Shown: piece after piece, positions 1 to 5,916 of the stretch | Position numbering within the stretch: the first letter of the stretch is position 1 | Layout of the letters: every line of letters starts with the position of its first letter | DNA from: JAPOQD01 sp964620555 | Lineage (GTDB): Bacteria; Pseudomonadota; Gammaproteobacteria; Pseudomonadales; Halieaceae | Direction of reading: 5' to 3' | Assembly: GCA_964620555.1 (NCBI GenBank) | Contig: CAZUGZ010000070.1 | Span: 1-6,130 of the forward strand | Length of the DNA: 6,130 bases | Position numbers and translations under genes: made by a program | The notes under the pieces: generated by a model | What the model was told of the DNA's origin: nothing | Databases searched by the model: none | Seen by the model: only the letters and a program-made list of their open reading frames with translations

Positions 1-71
1 AGCGCATGGCCCACCTGGAAGGGCTGGTCGAGGGGTTGAAAGAGGCTGTTGTTGCCCGCTTCGCAGCCTGA
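1..71 (+). CDS. 3' end of an unidentified protein-coding gene (truncated by window edge)
   Basis: The reading frame beginning at base 3 stays open from the window edge and ends in TGA at 69-71. It encodes about 22 residues, including HLEGLVEGLKEAVVARF, and ends in Ala-Ala. The stretch reads like a typical amphipathic C-terminal helix, and the other two plus frames look less protein-like (frame 1 stops at once, frame 2 is Cys/Arg-rich). The ATG at 6-8 is probably an internal Met rather than a start, because no ribosome binding site can be seen in the five bases before it. The gene converges on the secretion operon, whose last stop codon lies 91 bp away, so it belongs to a different transcription unit. 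I do not recognise the family. The short length leaves open that this is a chance open frame. Confidence 0.5.
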   Translation, partial: RMAHLEGLVEGLKEAVVARFAA

Positions 72-104
72 GCGCCAGGTTGCTTTCCATTTCTGCTTGA
101 GATT

Positions 105-122
105 GTCCCGTGCCGGCGGGAC
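105..122. terminator. GC-rich hairpin between convergent genes; possible bidirectional terminator
   Basis: GTCCCG (105-110) and CGGGAC (117-122) are perfect inverted repeats around a 6-nt loop, TGCCGG. The hairpin sits in the 91-bp gap between the plus-strand gene ending at 71 and the glycosyltransferase stop at 163-165, which is where a shared terminator would be expected. Neither strand has a T-run after the stem, so it does not meet the usual intrinsic terminator pattern. It may assist Rho-dependent termination or be fortuitous. I see nothing else in 72-162. Confidence 0.3.
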
Positions 123-162
123 GTCCTCGCTACAAACCTTGGTGAAATATGGGGGCTTGGGG

Positions 163-1320
163 CTAAGCTGCCGGCTGCGCTTCCACCCTGGCGAGTTGCT
201 CCACCAGCATGTCCGCCGAGCGCTGCCAGGAGTGGCCGGCGGCGACGGTGAGGCCGCGGCTGCGCATGTCCTGGCGGCGGGCGGAGTCGGTGAGGCAGGT
301 TTGCAGGGCTGTGGTGATCGCCTCTTCTGAGAAGGGATCCACGAGGTGCGCGGCGCCGGCGGCCACTTCGGGCATGGACGCGAGGTTGGAAGTCAGCACC
401 GGGGTGCCGCAGGCCATGGCCTCGAGCACGGGCATGCCGAAACCTTCGTAGAGGGAGGGATAGACCAGCAGGGTGGCGCCGGAAATCAGAGCCGGCAGGT
501 GTCTGTCGGCAACGTAGCCGAGGCGCCGCACCGATTGGGTGGGCAGCCCGGCGCAGCGCTGTTCGAATTCGCGCATACCCCAACCGGCGGGCCCGGCCAG
601 CACCAGTGGGCAGTCGCGCTGCAGGGTTGGCGGCAGGGCGCCGTAGGCCGCCAGCAGGCGCGGCAGGTTCTTGCGGGGCTCGATGGTGCCGGTGTGCAGC
701 AGGTAGTCCTGGGGCAGTCCGTAGTGACGGCGCACGCTACGCTGCTCGTCCGGCGGGCACGGACGGAACCGTTCACTGACGGCGGGCGGGACGAGGCCGA
801 CGCGCTCGGGGTCGATGTCGAAACAACTGCCCAGCTCGCGGCGGGTGAACTCGGACACGGTCACCAGGGCGCGGGCGCGGGACAGGGTTTCCGGCAGGCG
901 GCGCATCTCGCGGATGCGGTCGGGGGGATGGAATTCCGGGTAGCGCAGGTGGGACAGGTCACTGACGGTGGCCAGGGCCGGGTTGCGCAGGGGCAGCAAC
1001 AGGTAATTGGGTTCCCAGTAGACGAAGTCCTGGTGGCGGCGGCCGGCAGCGCGGTTGCGGCAGCGCCCGAGCCAGCCGCGCAGGCGACCAGCGCCGGGCA
1101 CGCGGCGCAGCAGGGCCTGGCCGGTGACGCTGGGCTCGGGCAGGTAGCCGCGGCCCACCAGATCGACCAGTTGCTGGCGCGAGTGCCAGCCCTGATGGCT
1201 GACCCCCACCACCTCCTCTACCGCGGGGTGGTCGAGCAACTGTTGCAGGAGGTTGAAGGCGTAATGACCGATTCCGGTCAGTGGTGGGTGCAGGCAGTGC
1301 AGGTTGAGGGCAACTCTCAC
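163..1320 (-). CDS. Family-4 (GT-B fold) glycosyltransferase, last gene of the type I secretion operon
   Basis: This is predicted to be a cytoplasmic or membrane-associated glycosyltransferase that moves a sugar from a nucleotide-sugar donor with retention of configuration. I chose the GTG at 1320-1318, which gives 385 residues, because it overlaps the upstream TGA as GTGA and the protein then opens MRVALNL, a normal first beta strand for this family; a TTG at 1338 would add six residues. Visible family features are the acceptor-side glycine loop TGIGHYAFNLL (15-25), DLSHLRYPEFHP (121-132), VSEFTRREL (155-163), the donor-domain GTIEPRKNL (211-219), and YEGFGMPVLEAMACGTPV (291-308) with the E-x7-E pair at E292 and E300. 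Length is normal, with no signal peptide or membrane span. DLSHLRYPEF-type sequences recall mannosyl- or rhamnosyltransferases of O-antigen and exopolysaccharide pathways, but donor and acceptor cannot be read from the sequence. Translational coupling to the channel gene suggests a job linked to export, such as modifying the cargo or its surface anchor; this is inference. Confidence 0.9.
   Translation of the reverse strand: MRVALNLHCLHPPLTGIGHYAFNLLQQLLDHPAVEEVVGVSHQGWHSRQQLVDLVGRGYLPEPSVTGQALLRRVPGAGRLRGWLGRCRNRAAGRRHQDFVYWEPNYLLLPLRNPALATVSDLSHLRYPEFHPPDRIREMRRLPETLSRARALVTVSEFTRRELGSCFDIDPERVGLVPPAVSERFRPCPPDEQRSVRRHYGLPQDYLLHTGTIEPRKNLPRLLAAYGALPPTLQRDCPLVLAGPAGWGMREFEQRCAGLPTQSVRRLGYVADRHLPALISGATLLVYPSLYEGFGMPVLEAMACGTPVLTSNLASMPEVAAGAAHLVDPFSEEAITTALQTCLTDSARRQDMRSRGLTVAAGHSWQRSADMLVEQLARVEAQPAA
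1317..1320 (-). promoter_or_regulatory. GTGA stop/start overlap coupling the TolC-like gene to the glycosyltransferase
   Basis: On the minus strand the TGA stop of the outer-membrane channel gene (1319-1317) and the GTG start of the glycosyltransferase (1320-1318) share bases. Upstream there is no strong Shine-Dalgarno sequence (CCGAGCA precedes the GTG). Re-initiation by ribosomes finishing the upstream gene is therefore the likely way this cistron is translated. The overlap decides the start choice for the glycosyltransferase. Confidence 0.7.
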
Positions 1321-2645
1321 TGCTCGGCCACCAGCCAACTGTTGACCTGCTCCAGGTCGCTCGCCTCCAACTGTCCGGCGGCGCGCTGCAGCGCCAGCCA
1401 GTTGAGCAGGAAGCTGTACAGGGCGTCCTGGTAATCCCGCTGGGCGCGGGTGCGGCCGTGCAGCGCGGCCAGCACGTCGGTGGCGGTGACGACGCCGTAA
1501 CTGAAGCCCCTGCTCATGGCATCGTAGGACTTGCCGGCGGAAATGACGCTGAGGTTGGCGGCGTCGATGCGCTGGCGGCTGGAGCGGGTGTTGAGCCAGG
1601 CTTCCCGGGTGAGGCGCAGCACTTCGCGGCGCACTGCCTCGTGCTCGGCGCGGGTCATGTAGTACTGGGCCCAGGCCTCGCGCACCGCGGCCGAGGTGGC
1701 GCCGCCGGAATACAGCGGCAGCACCACGTTGAGGCCCAGGTAGTTGGTCCGGCGGCGGGTGAAGGGCTGGTTGTCGAAGCCCACGTCGCTGTCCTGCATG
1801 CTGAGGACGAGGTCGAGATTGGGGCCGTAACGGCCCTTCTGCTGCTGGATGCCCTCGCGGGCGACGTCCACGGCTTCGGCGCGGGCGCGCAGGGTGGCAT
1901 TGGAACTGAGGGCGAGGTCGGTCCAGTACTGCATGCTGTCGGGCAGGGATGGCAGGGTGAAGTCGGGCTGCAGGGCGGCCAGTTGCACCACCGGAACGCC
2001 GGTCAGTTCGAGCAGGCGTTCGCGGGTGAGGGCGGCGTGGTTGTCGGCCTCGATGGCGTCGGTGCGGACCTGGTCCACGCGCGCCTGGGTTTCGAGGAAA
2101 TCGACGACGCGCACCCGCTTGCGCTCCAGCAGGCTTTCGGTCTGCTTGAGTTGCTGCTCGGCCAGCTCCTGCTCGGTGGCGGTGAGCTGTACGTCGTGGT
2201 CGGCGAGCAGCACCTGAAAATAGCGCTGGGCCACATCCACCAGCAGCAGGCCCATCGCGTCCAGCAGTTCGGCCTGGTACTGCTCCACCGCCTGGCGGGC
2301 CTGGGCGCGGGCCGCCAGCTTGCTCCAGTTGAACAGCATCTGCTGCACCTGTACGGAGACGCGCTGGCCGGGGAATTCCTGGCGCGGGGTGCGCTCTTCG
2401 GGAAAGTTGAGGCGGTTTTCCGACCAGCTACCGTAGAAGTTGGCCTGGGGCAGCATCTGGCCCAGCGCGCCGCGGCTGCGCGCCTCGCCCATGGCCAGTT
2501 TCTGGCGGGCGATGGTGATGCGGGGGTCGGATTCCAGGGCCTGGAGATAGACTTCCATCAGGTCGGCCGGCCGCGCCAGGGGCGCCGGGGAGGCCAGGGC
2601 GGACAACAGGACAATGCCGATGGCGGCATAGAGAGTGCGCAACAC
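1317..2645 (-). CDS. TolC/PrtF-type outer-membrane channel protein of a type I secretion system
   Basis: This is the outer-membrane factor that would form a trimeric beta-barrel and periplasmic tunnel and receive cargo from the ABC-adaptor complex. The 442-residue length fits the PrtF/AprF group. Residues 1 to about 24 form a signal peptide (Arg3, then a hydrophobic stretch, then a cut near PLA-RPA). It has no lipobox cysteine, unlike NodT-type lipoprotein efflux factors. The two internal halves typical of the family are visible. ALESDPRITIARQKL (36-50) and VQQMLFNWSK (100-109) correspond to ALSSNATLRARAEAV (245-259) and VVLPLYSGGATSAAV (307-321), and long helices lie between them. The start is GTG, supported by the GAGGA ribosome binding site and by the signal peptide. 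Only 3 nt separate it from the adaptor stop. It could in principle also serve efflux pumps, but its place directly after PrtD- and PrtE-type genes makes a dedicated secretion role most likely. Confidence 0.94.
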   Translation of the reverse strand: MLRTLYAAIGIVLLSALASPAPLARPADLMEVYLQALESDPRITIARQKLAMGEARSRGALGQMLPQANFYGSWSENRLNFPEERTPRQEFPGQRVSVQVQQMLFNWSKLAARAQARQAVEQYQAELLDAMGLLLVDVAQRYFQVLLADHDVQLTATEQELAEQQLKQTESLLERKRVRVVDFLETQARVDQVRTDAIEADNHAALTRERLLELTGVPVVQLAALQPDFTLPSLPDSMQYWTDLALSSNATLRARAEAVDVAREGIQQQKGRYGPNLDLVLSMQDSDVGFDNQPFTRRRTNYLGLNVVLPLYSGGATSAAVREAWAQYYMTRAEHEAVRREVLRLTREAWLNTRSSRQRIDAANLSVISAGKSYDAMSRGFSYGVVTATDVLAALHGRTRAQRDYQDALYSFLLNWLALQRAAGQLEASDLEQVNSWLVAEQ

Positions 2646-2648
2646 GGT

Positions 2649-3956
2649 TCAATCCTCGATCAGGGAACGGGCAAAGGCGTCGCGAACGGGCCGAGTCAGG
2701 TATTGAAACAGGGTGCGGCTGCCGGTGTTGATCAACACTTCAGCGGGCATTCCGGGGACCAGTTCGAGTTCATCGAGAAGCTGGTAGCCCTCCTCGCTGA
2801 CCTGTACCCGGGCCAGGTAATAGGGCCTGGCGCCGGGCTGTTCCGGGGTCAGGGCGTCGGCCGAGAGGCTGATGACTTTGCCCTCGATCACCGGGGTGGT
2901 CTGGCTCTTGAAGGAGGAGAAGCGAATGTCGGCCAACTGGCCGTTGTGAACGCGGTCGATGTCCACCGGTTGGACCTGGGCCTCGACGATCAACTCGACC
3001 TGCTGGGGCACCACGTAGAGCAGCGTCTCGCCGGGGCGGACCACTTCGCCGATGGTGGTCATCTTCATGCCGACAATGACGCCGTCGGTGGGGGCGACTA
3101 TGGCGGTGCGGTTGGCGCGGTCCCGGGATACCTGCACCTGTTCGCGCAGATCAAACAGTTCGTTCTGGGTGGTGTCCAGTTCGTCCACCACCGCGGTGTG
3201 GAATTCCTTCTGCAATTGCAGTATCTCCAGCCGGGTGGAGCCGATCTGGATGCGGAGGCGGGCGGTGTCGGCCCGGTGCTGGGCGATCTCGGCTTCGGTG
3301 CTGGCGGTGTTGCGCTCCTGCTCGCGCAGGCGCAACTGGTCGGCGAAGCCCTCCTCCAGCAGTTCGCGCAGGTCGTCGGCTTCCTCGGTGAAGGAGTGCA
3401 GCAGCTTCTGTTTGCCGGCGATGGTGGCTTCCAGGCCTTCGACCTGGGCCTGGAGTTGCTGAATGCGCTGGCGGAGTACGTCGATCTGCCCCAACTGGGC
3501 CGAGCGGCGGGCGCTGAACAACTGGTTCTGGCTTTGCATGGCGTCCTGTATCTGCGGGTCTGCGGCGCTGCGTTCCAGCAATTGCGCGGGCCAGTCGATT
3601 TGTTCGGCGCCGTCGCGCTCGGCCAGCAGGCGGGCCTGGCGGGCCGCCACCGCGTGGTAGCGGCCCTGGGCGATCTCCAGTTGGGCACGGGCCTGGGTAG
3701 CGTCGAGGCGCAGCAGCAGGTCGCCGGCGCGGACCTCGTGGCCGTCCTTCGCGATGATTTCGGCGACGATGCCGCCCTCCAGGTGCTCGACGTTCTTGCG
3801 GCTGCCCTTCACGACCACGGTGCCGGGGGCCAGGGCGGCGCTCTGCAGCGGGGCCAGCAGGGCCCACAGGCCGAAGGCGCCGAAGGTGATGGCGAGGATC
3901 AGCAGGCCGCGGCGGCGCGGGCGCTGGGCGCTGGTATCCAGTTGAAATTTACTCAT
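2649..3956 (-). CDS. HlyD/PrtE-family periplasmic adaptor (membrane fusion protein) of a type I secretion system
   Basis: This inner-membrane-anchored adaptor would bridge the ABC transporter to the outer-membrane channel across the periplasm. The 435-residue length is normal for the PrtE/AprE group. A short Arg-rich cytoplasmic N-terminus (QRPRRR, 11-16) precedes one membrane anchor at about 17-37. A first half-lipoyl motif with VEHLEGGIVAEI (56-67) follows. Residues about 88-280 are rich in Gln, Glu, Leu and Arg heptads, as expected for the coiled-coil hairpin. The second half-lipoyl segment is IVAPTDGVIVGMKMTTIGE (286-304). The C-terminal beta domain carries the family-typical LVPGMPAEVLINTG (399-412) and ends TRPVRDAFARSL. 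The start is ATG at 3956, 12 nt after the TAA of the transporter gene. The sequence just before it is CCCCCC with no Shine-Dalgarno match, so translation probably depends on coupling. The TGA stop lies 3 nt before the next gene. Confidence 0.95.
   Translation of the reverse strand: MSKFQLDTSAQRPRRRGLLILAITFGAFGLWALLAPLQSAALAPGTVVVKGSRKNVEHLEGGIVAEIIAKDGHEVRAGDLLLRLDATQARAQLEIAQGRYHAVAARQARLLAERDGAEQIDWPAQLLERSAADPQIQDAMQSQNQLFSARRSAQLGQIDVLRQRIQQLQAQVEGLEATIAGKQKLLHSFTEEADDLRELLEEGFADQLRLREQERNTASTEAEIAQHRADTARLRIQIGSTRLEILQLQKEFHTAVVDELDTTQNELFDLREQVQVSRDRANRTAIVAPTDGVIVGMKMTTIGEVVRPGETLLYVVPQQVELIVEAQVQPVDIDRVHNGQLADIRFSSFKSQTTPVIEGKVISLSADALTPEQPGARPYYLARVQVSEEGYQLLDELELVPGMPAEVLINTGSRTLFQYLTRPVRDAFARSLIED
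2653..2657 (-). promoter_or_regulatory. Ribosome binding site GAGGA for the TolC-like gene
   Basis: The minus strand reads GAGGA, then 7 nt, then the GTG start at 2645. This is the only clear Shine-Dalgarno match in the operon and it fixes the GTG as the start codon. It lies inside the last codons of the adaptor gene (the Ile-Glu-Asp end), so the two genes are packed as closely as possible. Confidence 0.75.
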
Positions 3957-3968
3957 GGGGGGAACCGG

Positions 3969-5732
3969 TTACTGCTGCCTGGGGACCGGCACGGAAACGG
4001 TCTGCGAGCGGGGCCGGGAGGCCGGGAGCGCCGTCGGGGCCGAGGCCGAGGCCAGGTTTTTCAGCTTGGCGGTGATGGTTTTGGCATCGTCGAAATCCAC
4101 CACCTGGCCCTCGCGGAGAAGGAGGATCTTGTCGACCACGGACAACACGCTGGAGCGATGGCTGACGATGATGAGGGTGGTGCCCAGTGCCTTGAGTTGC
4201 AGCAGGGCCTCGTGCAGGGCGGCCTCGCCGGCGTCGTCCAGGTTGGAGTTGGGTTCATCGAGCACCACCAGCTTGGGCTGGCCGTAGACCGCGCGGGCCA
4301 GGCCGACCCGCTGGCGCTGCCCGGCGGAGAGGGCGCCGCCGGCCTGGCCGATCACGGTGTCGTAGCCCTCGGGCAGTCGCAGCACCATCTCGTGCACCCC
4401 GGAGAGGCGGGCCGCGGTGACGATCTGCTCCGAATCGATTTCGCCGAAACGGGCGATATTCTGGGAGATGGTGCCGTCGAACAGCTCGATATCCTGGGGC
4501 AGGTAACCGACGTGGGGGCCGAGCAGCGTGCGGTCCCACTTGCTCATGCTGGCGCCATCGAGCCGCACCGCCCCGTGCAACACAGGCCAGACCCCGAGAA
4601 TGGCGCGCACCAGGCTGGATTTACCGGCGGCGCTGGGGCCGATGATCGCCAGCGAAGTGCCGGAGGGAAGTACGAAATCCACGCCGCGCAGCACTGGTGT
4701 CTTGCTGCCGGGCGGGACCACGGCGAGCTGTTCCACGGCGAGGTCGCCCCGGGGGGCGGGCAGTTCCATGCGCTCGGGTTGCTCGGGGAAGGCGGTGAGC
4801 ATCTTGTCGAGGCGGGCGAACTGCTCGCGGGCATTCTGAAAGCCCTTCCAGGCGCCGAGTAGCTGGTCCACCGGGGCCAGCGCCCGGCCGAGCAGGATGG
4901 AACCGGCAATCATCATGCCGGGACTGATTTCGAGGTTGATGGCGAGGTACGCGCCGAGACCCAGCGCCAGGGACTGCAACATGATGCGCAGGGAGCGGGA
5001 GCTGGAGCCGAAGGCGGTGGCGGTGTCGCTGGCCTGGGCCTGCAGTTCGACCACTTCGCGGTTGCGCTGCATCCAACGCTCCCTGATGTTGTCGATCATG
5101 CCCATGGATTCGATGACTTCGGCGTTGCGCAGGTTGCGGGTGGTGTATTCGTTGGCCCACATGGCCTGCTGGTTGGCTTCGCTCAGTTGTTTGGTGGTCA
5201 GGCGCTGGGAGGCATAGGTCAATCCGCCCAGCAGGGCGACGCAGAACATTGCCAGCCAACCGAAATAGAGGTGGAACAGGAACATGATGACGATGTAGAC
5301 AGGAACCCAGGGGGTATCAAAAAAGGCGTTGAGACCGGGGCCGGAAAGGAACTGGCGCATGCCGATGAGGTCGGTTACCGCCTGGGGGCTGGCGCGCAGC
5401 CCGCCGGTGCGCAGCGATTGCTGGAAACTGGCATCGAACACGCGCTGCCCCAGCAGTTGGTCGATGGCGGCGCCGGCGCGCACCATGATCTGGCCGCGCA
5501 CCCAATCCAGCGCGCCCATGGCGGCGAGCAGGGCGACCATGATCAGGGTCAGCATCAGCAGGGTGGGCTGGGAGCCGCTGCCCACGGCACGGTCAAAGAC
5601 CTGCAACATGTACAGGGCCGGCACGATCATCAGCAGATTGATGAACAGGCTGAAACCGAAGGCCGCATAGAAATGCCCGCGCACCGGTGCCAGCAGTTTC
5701 AGCAGAACGGATTCTTTCAGATCAATTGCCAT
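3969..5732 (-). CDS. prtD: PrtD/AprD-type type I secretion system permease/ATPase (ABC transporter)
   Basis: This inner-membrane half-transporter would dimerise, recognise the cargo's C-terminal signal and power export with ATP. I chose the ATG at 5732, giving 587 residues, because the protein then begins MAIDLKESVLLKLLAPVRGH like the family. Extending to the GTG at 5819 adds 29 residues read from the repeat element. There is no N-terminal C39 peptidase or peptidase-like domain, and membrane segments lie at roughly 22-46, 57-75, 137-157, 158-175, 249-266 and 271-290. The ATPase domain (about 330-555) is intact: Walker A GPSAAGKS (365-372), Q-loop Q413, signature LSAGQ (468-472), Walker B LVVLDE (488-493, catalytic E493), D-loop SNLD (496-499) and switch H525. 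A Ser/Pro/Ala-rich tail of about 27 residues follows. The LSAGQ variant is common among PrtD proteins and is not a defect. The symbol reflects family membership; the cargo is unknown. No good Shine-Dalgarno precedes the ATG (AGGGA is 19 nt away). Confidence 0.95.
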   Translation of the reverse strand: MAIDLKESVLLKLLAPVRGHFYAAFGFSLFINLLMIVPALYMLQVFDRAVGSGSQPTLLMLTLIMVALLAAMGALDWVRGQIMVRAGAAIDQLLGQRVFDASFQQSLRTGGLRASPQAVTDLIGMRQFLSGPGLNAFFDTPWVPVYIVIMFLFHLYFGWLAMFCVALLGGLTYASQRLTTKQLSEANQQAMWANEYTTRNLRNAEVIESMGMIDNIRERWMQRNREVVELQAQASDTATAFGSSSRSLRIMLQSLALGLGAYLAINLEISPGMMIAGSILLGRALAPVDQLLGAWKGFQNAREQFARLDKMLTAFPEQPERMELPAPRGDLAVEQLAVVPPGSKTPVLRGVDFVLPSGTSLAIIGPSAAGKSSLVRAILGVWPVLHGAVRLDGASMSKWDRTLLGPHVGYLPQDIELFDGTISQNIARFGEIDSEQIVTAARLSGVHEMVLRLPEGYDTVIGQAGGALSAGQRQRVGLARAVYGQPKLVVLDEPNSNLDDAGEAALHEALLQLKALGTTLIIVSHRSSVLSVVDKILLLREGQVVDFDDAKTITAKLKNLASASAPTALPASRPRSQTVSVPVPRQQ

Positions 5733-5761
5733 AGCGGAGTTAGAACGTAGTTCCCTGGGAT

Positions 5762-5799
5762 GCGTTGACAGTATAACCCGTTGGGGGTGGCCGGGTCGC
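5762..5799 (-). promoter_or_regulatory. Candidate promoter of the secretion-glycosyltransferase operon
   Basis: On the minus strand TATACT (5775 to 5770) matches the sigma-70 -10 consensus at five of six positions. An initiation point near 5763 would give a 5' leader of about 30 nt before the ATG at 5732. The best -35 candidate is GCGACC (5799 to 5794) at an 18-bp spacing, which matches only the central GAC of TTGACA, so an activator may be needed or the promoter may be weak. The -35 area directly abuts the repeat copy that starts at 5801. The call rests on one good hexamer and position alone. Confidence 0.35.
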
Positions 5800-5800
5800 C

Positions 5801-5823
5801 GATCCTCAATCCGGGACACCCAT
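5801..5823 (-). repeat. Short repeat element, minus orientation, copy nearest the operon promoter
   Basis: This 23-bp sequence is identical to 5836-5858. Read on the minus strand it starts ATGGGTGTCCC followed by GGATTGAGGATC. The same 11-bp head begins every intact unit of the 55-bp array in the opposite orientation. This copy ends two bases from the candidate -35 region of the secretion operon. Confidence 0.85.
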
Positions 5824-5835
5824 CGTTTGTTTTTG

Positions 5836-5858
5836 GATCCTCAATCCGGGACACCCAT
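5836..5858 (-). repeat. Short repeat element, minus orientation, second exact copy
   Basis: This is an exact 23-bp copy of 5801-5823, starting 35 bp further on; the 12 bp between them are A+T-rich and contain TTTGTTTTT. Its ATGGGTGTCCC end faces the plus-oriented array, so this copy and the first array unit are head to head. Confidence 0.85.
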
Positions 5859-5916
5859 GGTTTTGGGGCGAAATTCGGGCCGAAATCCGGGATGAAAATC
5901 ATGGGTGTCCCAGATT
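5843..5916. repeat. Long inverted repeat where opposed repeat heads meet
   Basis: AATCCGGGACACCCAT (5843-5858) is complementary to ATGGGTGTCCCAGATT (5901-5916) with one mismatch, and G5859 pairs with C5900 to extend the stem. The loop is about 40 nt and is filled by the second half of a 55-bp unit. The structure could fold in RNA or in single-stranded DNA. It also marks the orientation switch of the repeat cluster. Confidence 0.75.

Noticed and set aside
346..1434. A 362-codon plus-strand open frame opposite the glycosyltransferase
   Set aside because: It has the same codon-aligned antisense geometry and the same Gly/Ala/Gln-rich composition. The sense strand carries all glycosyltransferase motifs.
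4317..4331. LSAGQ instead of LSGGQ in the ABC signature as a possible inactivating change
   Set aside because: LSAGQ is widespread among PrtD-type transporters, and all other ATPase motifs are intact.
1458..4862. A 1134-codon open frame on the plus strand, opposite the secretion genes
   Set aside because: Its codons are exact reverse complements of the real genes' codons. It stays open because the three sense genes, which share one frame, do not use TTA, CTA or TCA there, as expected at high GC. Its translation is a low-complexity Gly/Ala/Gln/Val/His mix with no recognisable domain, and the sense strand encodes intact conserved proteins.
5765..5770. Perfect TTGACA on the plus strand as a rightward -35 box
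   Set aside because: No -10-like hexamer lies 16-18 bp downstream, where the sequence is G-rich (TGGCCG), and no plus-strand gene follows in the window.
5733..5819. A 29-residue N-terminal extension of the ABC transporter starting at a GTG at 5819
   Set aside because: The extension is translated from the repeat element and the promoter region, while family members begin at the equivalent of the ATG at 5732.
5717..5902. A 61-codon minus-strand open frame across the repeats and the start of the transporter gene
   Set aside because: It is made mostly of repeat-derived sequence, overlaps the real start of the transporter gene, and has no protein-like features.
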